A DNA stretch of 64,000 nucleotides from Megascapheus bottae (GCA_024803745.1 JANJXV010000025.1:15022341-15086340); one strand, 5' to 3'. Numbered from the stretch's first letter, positions 46,066 to 57,309 are shown. The notes: generated by a model from the letters alone, not told the origin. Numbers and translations are program-made.

Positions 46066-46289
46066 ACACATACAAGTGCACACAATGGCAAGGGATACTA
46101 TGTGACTATTAAATGTTCTACCCATAGCCCCCCGGCAAAATTCAATCTGAATTTTACTGTTATAAATACTTTCATAGAGTCTATGTTTCTTTGGAACTGA
46201 CTTAATTTTTCCAAGTCTTTCCATTTCCTTACAAATGGGCCAACATCATTCTTTCTGGTGGAAGAATAGTATATACACCACATTTTCTT

Positions 46290-46862
46290 AAGTGAAGCCA
46301 GCCAGACCTAAAGAAACACAGACCCTATGGTTTCCCTCATTTGTAACAATTAGTATATGTATAGGTTAGTCCTAGCAGAGGATCACAATAGCTTAATATC
46401 TAGGTACACATGATGATGTTAAGTGAAATGAACTCCAAGATATGGAAACAAGAGGTTTCCTTTTTAGTTACTATTTTTAATGCACTATGTGAAATTCTTT
46501 CTTTTTTTTCTTTCGTTTTTCTCCCCCATCCCATGGTTTATCCCGTTGCCACTGTATTTGATTTTGGTATCTGGTGTATTGTATATATGTTTATATGAAT
46601 TAGGGAAGGGAAGGGGAACAACAAAATGGTGAGACAAAGAAGAAAGGGTGAACCAATGCAACCACGATCCTCTCAAGTATGTTGGAAATGAATTTATAAC
46701 CTGGGAAGGGGAAGGGAGGTTGAGAGGCAGGGAAATGGGAGAGAATGAGGAAGGGGGTAACAATGTTTGACAAGAAATCTACTCACTATCTTATTACACA
46801 ACTGTGACCCCTCTGTACATCATCTCGACAATAAGACCAAAGAAGTAAATAAAAATAAACAC
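46290..46862 (+). mobile_element. L1 3'-UTR end
   Basis: 'aagtgaagccagccagacct' (ORF2 end), 'gatatggaaacaagaggttt', the G/A-rich tract 46604-46740, 'gtgacccctctgtacatcat' and A-rich end. Confidence 0.85.
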
Positions 46863-46869
46863 TAAAAAA

Positions 46870-46990
46870 GGCTTTCCGTGGCGCTGTGACTCAAATGATA
46901 AGAGCTCTAGCCTTGAGCTAAAGGTACTTGGTCAGAGACAGCACACAGGCTGAGTTCAAGCCCTACGACTGACCAAAAAAAAATGCTTTC
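46870..46990 (+). repeat. solo Geo SINE monomer
   Basis: The body, about 46879-46982, has 'ggcgctgtgactcaaatgat', 'agagctctagccttgagcta', 'gagttcaagccctacgactg' and A9. gctttccg at 46871-46878 and gctttcg near 46984-46990 look like an imperfect duplication. No ID or B1 half precedes it. It has an A-box-like tgactcaaatga and a B-box-like gttcaagcc (46954-46962). Confidence 0.85.
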
Positions 46991-47093
46991 GTAAACAACA
47001 GCCACTGGTAGTAGCTTAAGACCACAGTGGTCATTTATTTCTGTTCTGGTCTTACAGAGTCTCTCCAAAACAAGAACCTGTCAGGTGTTACAT

Positions 47094-47176
47094 TAATAAT
47101 CAAGTCTCAGCAGAGAGTGATAAAGCAATAACACATTTGTGCATAATGATAAATCAAGTCTCAGCAGAAAGTGATT
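47094..47176 (+). repeat. 28-bp direct repeat, 54-bp period
   Basis: 'atcaagtctcagcagagagt' at about 47098 recurs as 'atcaagtctcagcagaaagt' at about 47153. A short tandem duplication with one or two mismatches. Confidence 0.85.
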
Positions 47177-47319
47177 CACAATACTGACGATATAGCTCAA
47201 AGTTCATAGGCAAGGCATCATACAAGACAGCTCATTTCTTTGTGTGGTTATCTTACTCAGTGATGCAGATTCATGGGCCAGCCTGACCCTACATTTGGCT
47301 CCCAACAGGTGGGGACAGG

Positions 47320-47448
47320 AGGGAAAAACTGGGAGAGAGCAAGGGAAGGGGTGAGACTGTCCAAAAAGAAATGAACTCATTATCTGATTTATGTAACTAT
47401 AACCCACTGTACATCACCTTTATATTAACAATAAAATAATGGAGGAAA
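47320..47448 (+). mobile_element. L1 3' end
   Basis: 'gggtgagactgtccaaaaag', 'gatttatgtaactataaccc', 'cttatattaacaataaaata'-type end. Same subfamily as 42.5 kb. Confidence 0.8.
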
Positions 47449-48111
47449 ACAAAAAAGGAAAGAAAAACCATTTAGTTTTCCCCCAAGAGTATCTTCTTCA
47501 TATAGATCCACAAAGACCATTGAAAATTTGACCAAAAGATTTAGTAAAAATATGGTCTTCCTTACAGAAAAAAAATGTAGTCTAGTAGGCAGGGGATGCT
47601 CACACAAGGACAGAGCTGTAAAGGAAATCTGGGGACAAGAACTTGAAGCTGAATGTCATATCTGAGACAGGAGCATATGGCAGGCACTCAGTAAGTGCCA
47701 GGATTTGGGTTCCATGAGGAATAGTTGAGAGGAAAGAGTCAAGAGTTTACCTCTTTGAAGAGGTAAAAGCAAATACTGGGTAAGAATTCAGCCTTCTGGT
47801 ATCTTAAGAATTAAAAAGAAAACTCACCAATTCTACCAGATGTTGTTTGCCAGGATGTAGAGAAAGAAGGACACAGTTCCATGAAAGGCCACTACTGGGG
47901 AGAAGAGAGTACTCAGAGACCAGGGGCTGTGTGGGGTGGAGGTGCAAACCTTGGGGGCTGGAAATAATGACAAGCAGCCTCACTGGTCTTTACAGCAATG
48001 AAAAGAATCCCCAGGTGATGTCATTTAAACAAGAAGGACATGAATTAATTCATTTCATACAATGATAATCCAGAAGTGAGTTGGATTTAAAGGTGTCTCC
48101 ATCCCCATTTT
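47449..48111. other. unclassified DNA
   Basis: 'atggcaggcactcagtaagt' near 47678 recalls a MIR or L2 3' end. Otherwise nothing. Confidence 0.4.
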
Positions 48112-48330
48112 ATATGTCACTACTGGGGCTTTAACTTAGGGCTTCATGTTCTTGTATAGCTTTTTTGCTTACTGCTACCACTTGAGTCACACCTTCATGT
48201 CTGCACTGTTGCTGGTTATTTAGAGATAAAATGACTCAGGAACTTTTCTAGCTTTGTACCCTGGACCCTTAGATCTCAGCCTTCTGAGATCTGGTGGTTC
48301 AAACATGAACATGAACCACCAGTGCCTGGC
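48112..48330 (-). repeat. SINE family B
   Basis: 'cactactggggctttaactt', 'accacttgagtcacaccttc', 'ggttatttagagataaaatg', 'cttagatctcagccttctga', 'accagtgcctggc'. Confidence 0.85.
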
Positions 48331-48359
48331 AATTGCTTTTTATCTAATTTAACCTCAGT

Positions 48360-48475
48360 ACCATTTTATAAGAGAAGTTCATTGTATAACTATGAAATGG
48401 AGGTCCTGAGAGGTTGAATTACTTGTCCAAAATCCCATGTAAGAACAAGCCAGAGTTAGACTCAGAAAGCCTTGG
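48360..48475 (-). repeat. MIR
   Basis: 'tgaaatggaggtcctgagag' followed by 'ttgaattacttgtccaaaat' and 'caagccagagttagactcag', antisense MIR core. Confidence 0.7.
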
Positions 48476-48504
48476 CTACAAAGGTAACTAACGACTGAGG
48501 GCAA

Positions 48505-48618
48505 TGAGAATAACGGAAGTGTTGACACTGGTCAAGATGTATTATATTCATAAACTGACATGTTCAATCAAAACTCTTTTGTACAACTACTTAAAGATAA
48601 TTTAAAACAATTTTCAAA
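48505..48618 (+). mobile_element. L1 3' end
   Basis: 'gttgacactggtcaagatgt', 'aaactcttttgtacaactac' and 'ttaaagataatttaaaaca'. Confidence 0.8.
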
Positions 48619-48626
48619 CATAGATA

Positions 48627-48715
48627 GCTGGGTGTTACTGGCTCACATCTGTAATCTGCAATCTCAGGAAGCTGAGATCCGAGGATCTCATTTCAAAGTC
48701 AGCATAGAGATCATC
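48627..48715 (+). repeat. SINE family B, left half only
   Basis: 'agctgggtgttactggctca', 'gatccgaggatctcatttca'. The Geo half is absent. Confidence 0.8.
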
Positions 48716-48956
48716 CAATCACAGCAACTTAATTTGGTAGAGAATTTTCAGTCTCCAAGGATGTAATTTCATATTAAGATTATTAAGTTTCATTTCAGGA
48801 CTGTCATTCCCACCAATGACCACTATTTGATGGAAATGAAGAAAAATAATATGCATACCACCTGATACAAAGCAAAGTGAGCAGGCAGGTAGCCAAGTGG
48901 AGGGGACCATCCAAAGAGAAAGTGACCTCTGATGGTCCAGATCCAGAGAGAATTCA

Positions 48957-49200
48957 AGCTGGCACAGGTGGAGGTTCACATCCGTAACTCCAAATACTCA
49001 GGAGGCTGAGATCTGAGGATCGAGATTTCAAGCCATCTTAGGCCAGACAAATCCCAGAGATTCTTAACTCTAATTAACCACCTACAATCCAAAAACCTGG
49101 AAGAAGAGTTGTGGCTCAAGTGTTAAAGTACTAGTCTTGAATAAAAAATTGAGCCACGCTAAGGAACAGCGCCATGGCCTGAGCTGGGGACCAAAAAAAA
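48957..49200 (+). repeat. SINE family B
   Basis: 'actcaggaggctgagatctg', 'gttgtggctcaagtgttaaa', 'agctggggacc' and A9. Confidence 0.9.
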
Positions 49201-50277
49201 ATTAATTAAAGAAAGAATTCTGGCCAAATCTTGGGAGATGAACTCTCAAATGTTAAACAACTTTACCTTCTTTCTATGTTTAAAGTCTCAAATTAGATTC
49301 ATTTTTAAAAATACCCCTATGAACTAGCAAGAATAACGACCCATAAGCATGCCTGTGACAGATTTTTACAAAGTATACAGTTTGTATCTATAATTCAGTA
49401 AAGGGTGCAATTTTTTTGCTATATGACATTATTTAGTGTATTGAATAGAGAGCTCTTAAGTTTACCTAATCTTATGTGAAGTGCAATTCATATTTTCAGA
49501 AGGTGACTATTCATTTAGCATTCTCAGCCAATGTCACCTAGCATTGAGAAATTGATCAGTAAACAGCCTAAAATGTCTTGTCTTTGGAATGATAATAACT
49601 GCCAATGATGGATTAAATTGATAAAAAAAAATCCCAAACATGATTAGAGTCAGCGTGCTGTACATTCAGCACAGCAAAAGGAAAATCCTTGAGAAGAATT
49701 AGGGAAAGGTTTAGGAAAAGCAGATTAAGTGAGAAAGATTAAATGTGTTTCTAAAGCAGCACGAAGCACATTGGAAATGACAGTTCTTCCACAGGAAGCA
49801 TTAAGAGATATGTGGGCACATGCAAAATTCAAATGTTTCGCTTGAAAGTCCACTGTGTGGTAATAAACATTATGGTACCTTATGGTATAATCTGTGCTCA
49901 GGGAATGACAGATGTCATCTGATGATGGGTTGTTTTTCCCCTTTCTGATGATTTACATTCAATTACACAGTGCTGTAGAAAAAGCATTCTTACTGTAAAC
50001 GAGACAAAAATACTAAAGTATACAAAATGAAATAGGAAGGTTCTCTTCAATGCTACAAACTCCTTACAGACCCTCCTTTCCTCCTTTCCTCTCCCGACTG
50101 GTGCCCATATACTTTGATTCTCTTCCTAATCATCTGCCTGTTTAAAATATACACATACAGAAATGTAGACAATATCAATTCTTTTTTATCTCTTGCTTTT
50201 CTTTACATGCTAATATTATCTGGAGTTATTTTCATGTATGTGCATGTATCTTCCTTATGCATTCCTTTATTTCACTC
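49201..50277. other. repeat-free stretch, no gene
   Basis: About 830 bp (49201-50030) contain no SINE, LINE or microsatellite and no open frame, in a window where repeats occur every few hundred bases. The following 50030-50277 is pyrimidine-rich and may be an old L1 edge. The function, if any, is unknown. Confidence 0.55.
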
Positions 50278-50505
50278 AGTGCCAGCAGTGGGGCTTGAAC
50301 TCAAAATCTAGGCACTGTTCTTAAACTGTTTTTACTCAAAGCTGGTGTTCTATGTGAGTCACAGCTCCACCTTCAGTTTTCTGGTGGTTCATTGGAGATG
50401 AGTCTCATGGGCTTTCCTGTTCATGCTGACTTTGAACTGTTATCCTCTGACCTCAGCTTCTTGAGTAACTATGATCATAGGCTTGAGCCAACAGTACCCA
50501 GCTGT
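50278..50505 (-). repeat. SINE family B
   Basis: 'gtgccagcagtggggcttga', 'tggttcattggagatgagtc', 'ctgacctcagcttcttgagt', 'gagccaacagtacccagct'. Confidence 0.9.
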
Positions 50506-50509
50506 CTGT

Positions 50510-50790
50510 GTTTTAAATATATTTTATTTATCTTTAAGTAGTTGTACAAAGAGGTTTTGATGGAACATGTCAATGTATGAATACAATGCATCTTGAACAG
50601 TGTCATTATTCTCTCCCCAGCCCTATTTATCTCCTAAAATTACCGAGTTACTAGTTACCTAGTTCCATTTTCATATCTGTGCATTTAGTACTATGACTTT
50701 ATTTTCTTTCCCTTCCTCTTTCCTAGTCATCTTCTTTCCTCCTCTTTAGTCCCAACCCCCATCAGACAAAAGAGGTTTTAGTTTCCTGGT
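50510..50790 (-). mobile_element. L1 3'-UTR end, antisense
   Basis: 'ttatctttaagtagttgtac', 'aatgcatcttgaacagtgtc' and the pyrimidine tract 50700-50765 are the reverse complement of the L1 ends at 36.7 and 48.5 kb. Confidence 0.82.
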
Positions 50791-50799
50791 ATTGATTTG

Positions 50800-51258
50800 G
50801 TTAAACTGTCAGTTAAACTGCTTTACTACACAGCCTTAGTAATAAAATCCAGCTTGGTACTGGCACAAAAACAGACTTAAAGACAAACAGAACAGACTAG
50901 AACACCCAGAAATAAACCAATAAACCTAAAACAACCTGAGTTCTGACAAGGATGCCAAAAACATATGTTGGAAAAGGCCAACTTCTTCAACAAACTATGT
51001 TGGGGAAACTGGACACAACTATATGCAGAAACTGGATGTCTATCTGTCACCTTGTACTAATATAAAAAAGTGAATCGAAGACTTCCATGTAAGATCTGAA
51101 ATTCTATATTTACTACAGCAAGGAGTGGGAAAATCAGTAGAACTTATTGGCGTAGGCAAAAACCTTCCTGAATAGAATTCCAGAGGCTTACAAATTGGAA
51201 AGAGAATTGACAATGAGACTGTATTAAGCTAAAAAGCTTTTACAGAGTTAAAGGTAAT
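50800..51258 (+). mobile_element. L1 ORF2 fragment, sense, abutting antisense 3'-UTR
   Basis: 'ccagcttggtactggcacaa', 'cacccagaaataaaccaata', 'gttggggaaactggacacaa', 'atctgtcaccttgtactaat', 'ttaagctaaaaagcttttac' follow ORF2 downstream of the RT domain. Reading frame is lost. The orientation is opposite to the 3'-UTR piece beside it. Confidence 0.85.
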
Positions 51259-51813
51259 AGTTTGTACATTATTTTTGTTTTAGCATCTGACAGGGTATCT
51301 CATTTCATGGACATTGCATGATCTATTTAGCTGATGATAGTGGTATGTCTGCAGTGATTTTCTATAACAGAAGTTCTGGAGAAGGCTTGCTTCCTGGATC
51401 TCCAAAAGGTATTAGAGGTGGCTTTATGTCTAGAAACTCACTTAAAATTCATTCATGACTACAACCAGCAAGGCAATTGACTCCATTTCTGTCCCTATTG
51501 TACAAGGCCAGAGATCCACTTGTCCTGACTTTTCACTTGACTTAATTAGCATTGCAATTACTGAGATTTACGGAGGAAGGTTTGCAGATCAGTGCCTCTC
51601 ATGGGAATAAATGCTATCTGTTCACTACGGAATGTCAAATTCTTCTCCTATGTACTAGCATAAGTCATTCCATTTATGTAATATATAAATACTAGCTAGT
51701 TGTTACTGTTGGGTTACAAAGAGGTTCTTTATAATTTCTCTGTATTTTGTATTGTTTATAATGTACATAATATTAGTTATTAAAATCAATCAACAATAAA
51801 GACATATTTTAGA
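51259..51813. other. unclassified DNA
   Basis: Nothing recognised. Confidence 0.5.
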
Positions 51814-52030
51814 AGCTGGGTGCCAGTGGCTCACTTCTGTAATCTTAACTACTTAGGCAGCTGAGATCTTAGTTCAAAGCCACGGGAAGAAAAGTCAGTG
51901 AGACTCTAATATCCAGTTAACAAGCCAAAAAGTGGAGATGTAGCTTAAGTGGAAAAGCACCAGACTTGAGTAAGAAAGATAAGGAACAGCATCCAGGCCC
52001 TGAGTCAAGCCCCAGAACAAGCACATGTGT
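51814..52030 (+). repeat. SINE family B
   Basis: 'gctgggtgccagtggctcac', 'gagatgtagcttaagtggaa', 'gagtcaagccccagaacaag' and a CA-rich tail. Confidence 0.9.
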
Positions 52031-52309
52031 ACGCACACCACACCCCCCCATACACAGAAGAAATTCATAAAAGAATATATGGAAGCATGAACCTAAAATT
52101 TACACAGAATCAACCATAAACAAAAGCAATGTTGTTTCACTAGCTAATAAAATATATAACTATATAAAACATAAAAAGTTCATATAATAAAGTTATCTTC
52201 TTTATAATCAGTAAATTACCCATGTAGACCAGGAAATTACTAATAAACTTCTCAAAGCATCAGGTTTATTTTTAAATAAAAATGTGATTTCAATAACCTA
52301 GCCTCATTA

Positions 52310-52570
52310 AGTTAGTGTGAAGATTAAGTAAAATAAGATACAGTGTAGCACAGTGCATAGCAGAAGTAAAATGGTAGATAATACAGGAGGCTAAGAACAT
52401 TGACTTTGGGCTCAGACAGACTAGGGATTGAATGTCTGCTTCACCACTTAGCTAGAGTCATCTCAAGAAAGCTTATTAACTGCCCCAACACTCAAATTTT
52501 CTTATCCATGCAATGAGCATAAGGTTAATTTTATCATGTGACTGTGAAAACGAAGTATCATATCAGCATT
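52310..52570 (+). repeat. MIR fragments
   Basis: 52310-52380 ('gaagattaagtaaaataaga', 'gcacagtgcatagcagaagt') resembles a MIR 3' part. 52385-52570 ('gactttgggctcagacagac', 'cttcaccacttagctagagt', 'tttcttatccatgcaatgag') is a sense MIR core. They may be two copies. Confidence 0.7.
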
Positions 52571-52711
52571 GGACTTGCTGCTGTGTGGGAACCAGTCAAA
52601 AATCCCATTATGAGCAAAAATTTCCCTCCCTGATCTTTTTTCCTTCTTGTTAACTGCAGAGATTCAATTGTGGTTATAGTAAGACTAAAAAATCAAAAAT
52701 GGGGCATTAAT

Positions 52712-52815
52712 ATGTACTGGTGGCTCTTACCTGTCATCCTGGCTTTTAAGAAGGTTGAGATTGAGAATGTTATGGTTCAAAGCCAGACTGAGCAGAAGAG
52801 TCCTTGAAAGATGAT
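52712..52815 (+). repeat. SINE family B, left half only
   Basis: 'tactggtggctcttacctgt', 'tatggttcaaagccagactg'. Diverged. Confidence 0.7.
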
Positions 52816-52831
52816 AATATTGTTGCTATGT

Positions 52832-53049
52832 TCACTTCTTTTTTTTTTTGGCAGTCCTGGGCTTGAGCTCAGGGCCTGAGCACTGTCCTTGGACTTTCTC
52901 AAGGCTAGAGCTCTACCACTTGAGCCTCAGCACCACTTCTGGCTTTTTTCTATGTATGTGGTACCAAGGAATCGAACCCAGGTCTTTGTGTATACTAGGC
53001 AAGCACTTTCACCACTAGGCCAAACTCCCGGCCCCTCACTTCTTTTTTT
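52832..53049 (-). repeat. SINE family A with TSD
   Basis: The body at 52846-53035 is complete ('gcagtcctgggcttgagctc' to 'aggccaaactcccggcccc'). The duplication tcacttcttttttt is at 52832-52845 and 53036-53049. Confidence 0.95.
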
Positions 53050-53689
53050 ATGTAGTAGTTTATAGTACAGATTATGTTACCCAATCTTCATAAAAATCCA
53101 GTGATCACCATCAAGTCTCATTATCTCTTGTGGAATTTTCCATTGTGAGGAAACCATTTCCTTTACAGTCATGACTGCATACCTTGCAAATAGAAGACAC
53201 TAACAGCCATTTTGTAGACTGTCTTAATAAAGATCCTTCTGTCAAGTACATCACTCTCTGGTATAAAGAGTAACTTGTTTATGGTTCAGTATAGTAAAGA
53301 TTCTGTCTTATTCCATAGCAAAAGCCAGGTGTATGTTTAGCCACATTAGAAAAGATTGGCATTCCCTCAGCTTGGAATTCTTCCAGGCTCACACCAGGCC
53401 ACTCTGTGATCCTCTTTAAGTAGCTGATGTGACAGGAAGTTCATATGGCTTGCTGTGCCATGAGTAATAACTTTCTTATCGCCATAAAACTGTAGCAACT
53501 AACTTGTAGCTTGCAATATAGGTAGTACCTTGCAAGATAGCACCTCAGATCTTCGGGGTCTGTGACAACTGTAATATCTGAAACAATCACCTACCCACTC
53601 AAAAGTGTAAAGTTCTGTCTTGACTCCATCATCCTGTCTAATTCTCTGTATGGTACCACTACCACACTGCTTAAATCCCATGATCACAT
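53050..53689. other. unclassified DNA
   Basis: Nothing recognised. Confidence 0.5.
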
Positions 53690-54310
53690 TCTGAGGTATT
53701 GCAATAACCTTCTAATTGATTTGTCTGAAGCCCTATGGATTTGGGTCTTTACCTACTGTTCCTTACTCATTGCTAAGTATAGATCTGATCACACGGCTTT
53801 CTCAGACTTACAAAACAAAATTTCTTCACTGGACCACCTTTCTCTCCTCACTTGCTCTGCATGATGTTTTCCCATAGATTTCCAGGTAGCTCACGTAGGT
53901 CTTCTCTTATTTCTTAAATCAAGGATGTCTTACAATCCCACCCTGTTCTGTAGCCTTTGCCAGTTCCACAATCTTTTGGCAGATAGAAATAAAATGTCAT
54001 AAACAAGAACATTTCTTTTTGTTTTTCCAAGGACATCAGATGGTCCAACATATTCTCCATTACCACAAGATCTTCACATAATCAATTCCATTTCCTGAGG
54101 ATGCTCTTCCTCTTATTTTTGTCTGCTCATATTTGCTCTTCAAATCCTAGCTCAAGCCCTACCTATTCAGGAAAATTCCTCTTCTCTGTTTTGTATCTAT
54201 GCCACCCCTTCCTCATACCACCCATCTCAGTTGATGTTTTATCTTCATTCTATATCATTTTATGTCAATTGATGTTTTAGTGCCCCATAGACTGAGGAAT
54301 ACAACTTAAC
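53690..54310 (+). mobile_element. L2 LINE fragment
   Basis: 'attgcaataaccttctaatt', 'agatctgatcacacggcttt', 'caaatcctagctcaagccct', 'acctattcaggaaaattcct' follow L2 3'-part order (…ctaactggtctccc…aatctgatc…ctcaaatgtcacctt…gaggccttcc…). The 100-codon frame at 53562-53864 overlaps it and is not credible. Confidence 0.7.
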
Positions 54311-54487
54311 ATTATTATTAGCATATCTTTACTACCTATATGCTATCCTCAGTTCCTCAATGGAAATCAATGGCTATAAGGCTAATGCTGAGTGAATACA
54401 AGGCAGGAAAACATTATCCCATTCCTTCTTTTTTTTTGGCCTATCTCTGAGACTCATGTATCTCAGCTATAGGAAAGGGATAATGTG

Positions 54488-54638
54488 GGGCTGGAAGTTT
54501 GGCCTAGTGGTAGAGTGTTTGCCTAGCATGGATCTGGATTTGATTCCTCTGTACAACATACATAGAAAAAGCTAGAAAAGGTAGCGCTCTAGCCCAAGGA
54601 CAGTGCTCAGGCCCTGAGTTGAAGCCCCAGGACTGGCC
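54488..54638 (+). repeat. SINE family A, shortened, lacking its A-tail
   Basis: 'gtttggcctagtggtagagt', 'catagaaaaagctagaaaag', then a deletion within Geo, 'gttgaagccccaggactggc'. The usual poly-A after ggactggc is missing. It joins directly to the 56-bp inverted segment. Confidence 0.9.
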
Positions 54639-54685
54639 ATGGAGTAAGGATAGTAATGACAACCCATTATACAGATAATGATCCG
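54630..54685 (+). repeat. 56-bp inverted duplication, copy 1
   Basis: It starts in the last 9 nt of the SINE and continues as 'atggagtaaggatagtaatg' and 'acaacccattatacagataa'. The reverse complement at 56222-56277 differs at one position. Confidence 0.95.
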
Positions 54686-55570
54686 CTTCTACTATAGGTA
54701 GGGGTGCAAGATACTTAGAAAGGGAGAAAAAGTATTTATTAGATATTAGAAATTACAGCCATCCCTAGGTCTCAACTAATTCACTGCCATGATTTTGTAA
54801 TCCCTGCCCCCTACCTCTATGGCTACACACGGCCCATAGGCAGATATGAACAATTTTCTTCACATACAGACAGTAGTTCTCACCACCATCAGCTACGTTT
54901 CCCTGCCCTCATGGGATCCTTAGGAAATGAGAAAGCTGAGCTGTCCCCAGGGCGTGATGAATTAGGGCACTTACTCAGTTTTCCTTCCTACTGGGGAATG
55001 ATTGGGATAATTGAGAAAATGATGGTTGGTTGGGACTCACTTATAGAAAATGTTTTATACATATAGTCCCAGAATCATCAAGGTCTTCTGATAGCAATGG
55101 CTAGTTACTTTGAAGTTTTGATAGAGTTGGCATGTGACATGAACAGTTTTTCCATATCTGTAGCTAGCTCTCAGGAAATCCACAAATAGTTTAGAGGAGA
55201 GTTTATAGAATCCATTTGTTTCCAAGGTAAAATATTTTCACTCCTGCATAGGCTGAGATTTCTACTTTCTAACCTAGTGCTTTAACCAAAAGTCATACCA
55301 TTTGACTGAAGTCCTCTGTACCAACCAGAGGTTGGTTGGTCTATTTGGATTTAAATTTCACTCATGAATTGTCTCTAGGTAAGTTCTACTTCTCTTCTTT
55401 ATAAAATCAAGGATTAATTTCAATATATTCTTTGTCTACTGCAAATTTCTTGGGTTTCCAGTGTTCTCTATTAATCTAAGAAGAAAATTTTGACATGACT
55501 ACTAAATACCTTGCTTTCTCCTTGTACCCCAATAAAAACTGTTTAGTAATTTCATCAAATGATACAAGGA
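54686..55570. other. unclassified DNA
   Basis: Nothing recognised. Confidence 0.5.
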
Positions 55571-55820
55571 ATCAGGCACCAGTGTCTTACGCTTGTAATC
55601 CTACCTACTCAGGAGGCTGAGACTTAAGAATCATGGTTCAAATCCAGCCCAGGTATAAGACTCTTCTTATCCATGAGACTCTTACCTCCATTTGACCATT
55701 ATAATATTGTAAATGGTGTCATGGCTGTCAGTGATAGAGTGCTAGCCTTGAGCAAAAGAGCTCAGGGACCATGTCTAGGTCCTGAGTCCCCATGACCACC
55801 ACCACCACCACCAACAAAAA
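55571..55820 (+). repeat. SINE family B with (CCA)n tail
   Basis: 'cttgtaatcctacctactca', 'gtgctagccttgagcaaaag', 'gtcctgagtccccatga' then (CCA)6 and CAACAAAAA. Confidence 0.9.
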
Positions 55821-56221
55821 GTTACAATGAAATTACAACTCAAACAACTGCCTTAGTGAGAAGTTTTTAATGTTTTTTTCCCTAGACAAATCATGATCCA
55901 GAATTCACATCCTTGAGTTTGGTGTGAACATGAGGATATAGGGGGTTGAGCCCCCTGAGCCACTGCCACAGGAAGTGTGTCTTAGGATGAACAATATAAA
56001 AACATGCATAACTAAGCCCAGGAGGGGAATCCAGGTATTATAATGGACCCTGAGGATCTTAGAGAGACGCAAAGACGAGAGACCACCTTAAGCTTCTAGA
56101 AAGAACCTATAACCTCTTCTTGTAGGGTAACTATAGCTTCAATCAGATGAGTGGAGGGACAAAACTGATATGAACAGATATGTAGGTGAGAGATTCACAT
56201 GACTTTTAGGCTCCTAGATCC
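55821..56221. other. unclassified DNA
   Basis: A small hairpin gggggttgagccccc lies at about 55940-55955. Otherwise nothing. Confidence 0.5.
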
Positions 56222-56277
56222 CGGATCATTATCTGTATAATGGGTTGTCATTACTATCCTTACTCCATGGACAGTCC
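56222..56277 (-). repeat. 56-bp inverted duplication, copy 2 (in MIR-like DNA)
   Basis: 'cattatctgtataatgggtt' with upstream 'gacttttaggctcctagatc' reads as a MIR core (…cctcatctgtaaaatggg…), and the MIR likeness continues outside the 56 bp here but not around copy 1. Confidence 0.9.
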
Positions 56278-56529
56278 AAATGCTTCTATCAACAGTGTGG
56301 CTCATACTCCCATTACACGGCAAACATAGATTTCAACCTAGGGTCAACTGCTTCTTAATTTCTCTTTCCACCAAAAAATCAAGATTCACTAAATCATTCT
56401 CCTTCATCTTATAAAAAAGCATATATATTTGATAAACATAATAGTAATTTATGAAATTAAAATTAAAGCAATCTTGATTCTGTTGCATGTTATTTCAATT
56501 TTCTAACAATTTTCCTGCGTCAATTTATA

Positions 56530-56737
56530 AAAACTCTGTTGGCTGGGAATGTGGCCTAATGGTAGAATGCTTGCCTAGCATGCATGAAGACTGGAGTTCA
56601 ATTCCTCGGTACCACATACATTGAAAAAGCCAGAGTGGTGTTGTGGCTCAAGTGGCAGGACACTAGCCTTGAGAAAACCCAAGGACAGTGCCGAGGCCCT
56701 GAGCTCAAGCCCCAGGACTGGCAAAAGAAAACTCTGT
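56530..56737 (+). repeat. SINE family A with TSD
   Basis: The body at 56540-56727: 'ggctgggaatgtggcctaat' (A-box), 'gagttcaattcctcggtacc' (B-box), 'gtggctcaagtggcaggaca', 'aagccccaggactggcaaaa'. aaaactctgt at 56530-56539 and 56728-56737. Confidence 0.96.
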
Positions 56738-57004
56738 CATTTAGTCTTAATCATTCGAATGTTCTAAAAATTCAACATCCTTGCATCGATAAATTTTCCT
56801 GTAATTTATACATACATATGAAGAGTTGGTACTTGATTTACTATACTATAGAGTTTATTAAAGGCAAAATATATACTATAATATAGATCTTATAGAACAG
56901 CTGTCAATAATTAATTAATATATGTCCCTTCATTAACATTCTCAGGAAGAAAAGATGAAGGTAAAGTGCCAAACTCTGGTATCAAGTAAGAATAGTAAGA
57001 AACA

Positions 57005-57227
57005 AAGTGCTGGTAGCTCATGTTTGGAATCCTAGCTACTCGGGAGGCTGAAATCAGTGGATCCTGTTCAAAGCTAGACTGGACAGGAAAGTCCATGAGA
57101 CTCTTTTCTCCTACTAACTACCAAAAAACTGGAAGTGAAGCTGTAGTACAAGTGGTAAGAGCTAGTCTTGAGCAAATAAGCTAGAGACAATGCCAGAACC
57201 ACCTGAGTTCAACCCAATGGACTGACA
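57005..57227 (+). repeat. SINE family B with CA tail
   Basis: 'gaatcctagctactcgggag', 'agctgtagtacaagtggtaa', 'gagttcaacccaatggactg', running into the CA array. Confidence 0.88.
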
Positions 57228-57247
57228 CACATACACATGCATACATA

Positions 57248-57309
<62 letters not shown>

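Noticed and set aside
56540..56620. tRNA gene-like A and B boxes
   Set aside because: They belong to the ID-like half of a SINE. There is no acceptor-stem pairing or tRNA length, and the same pattern recurs in every copy.
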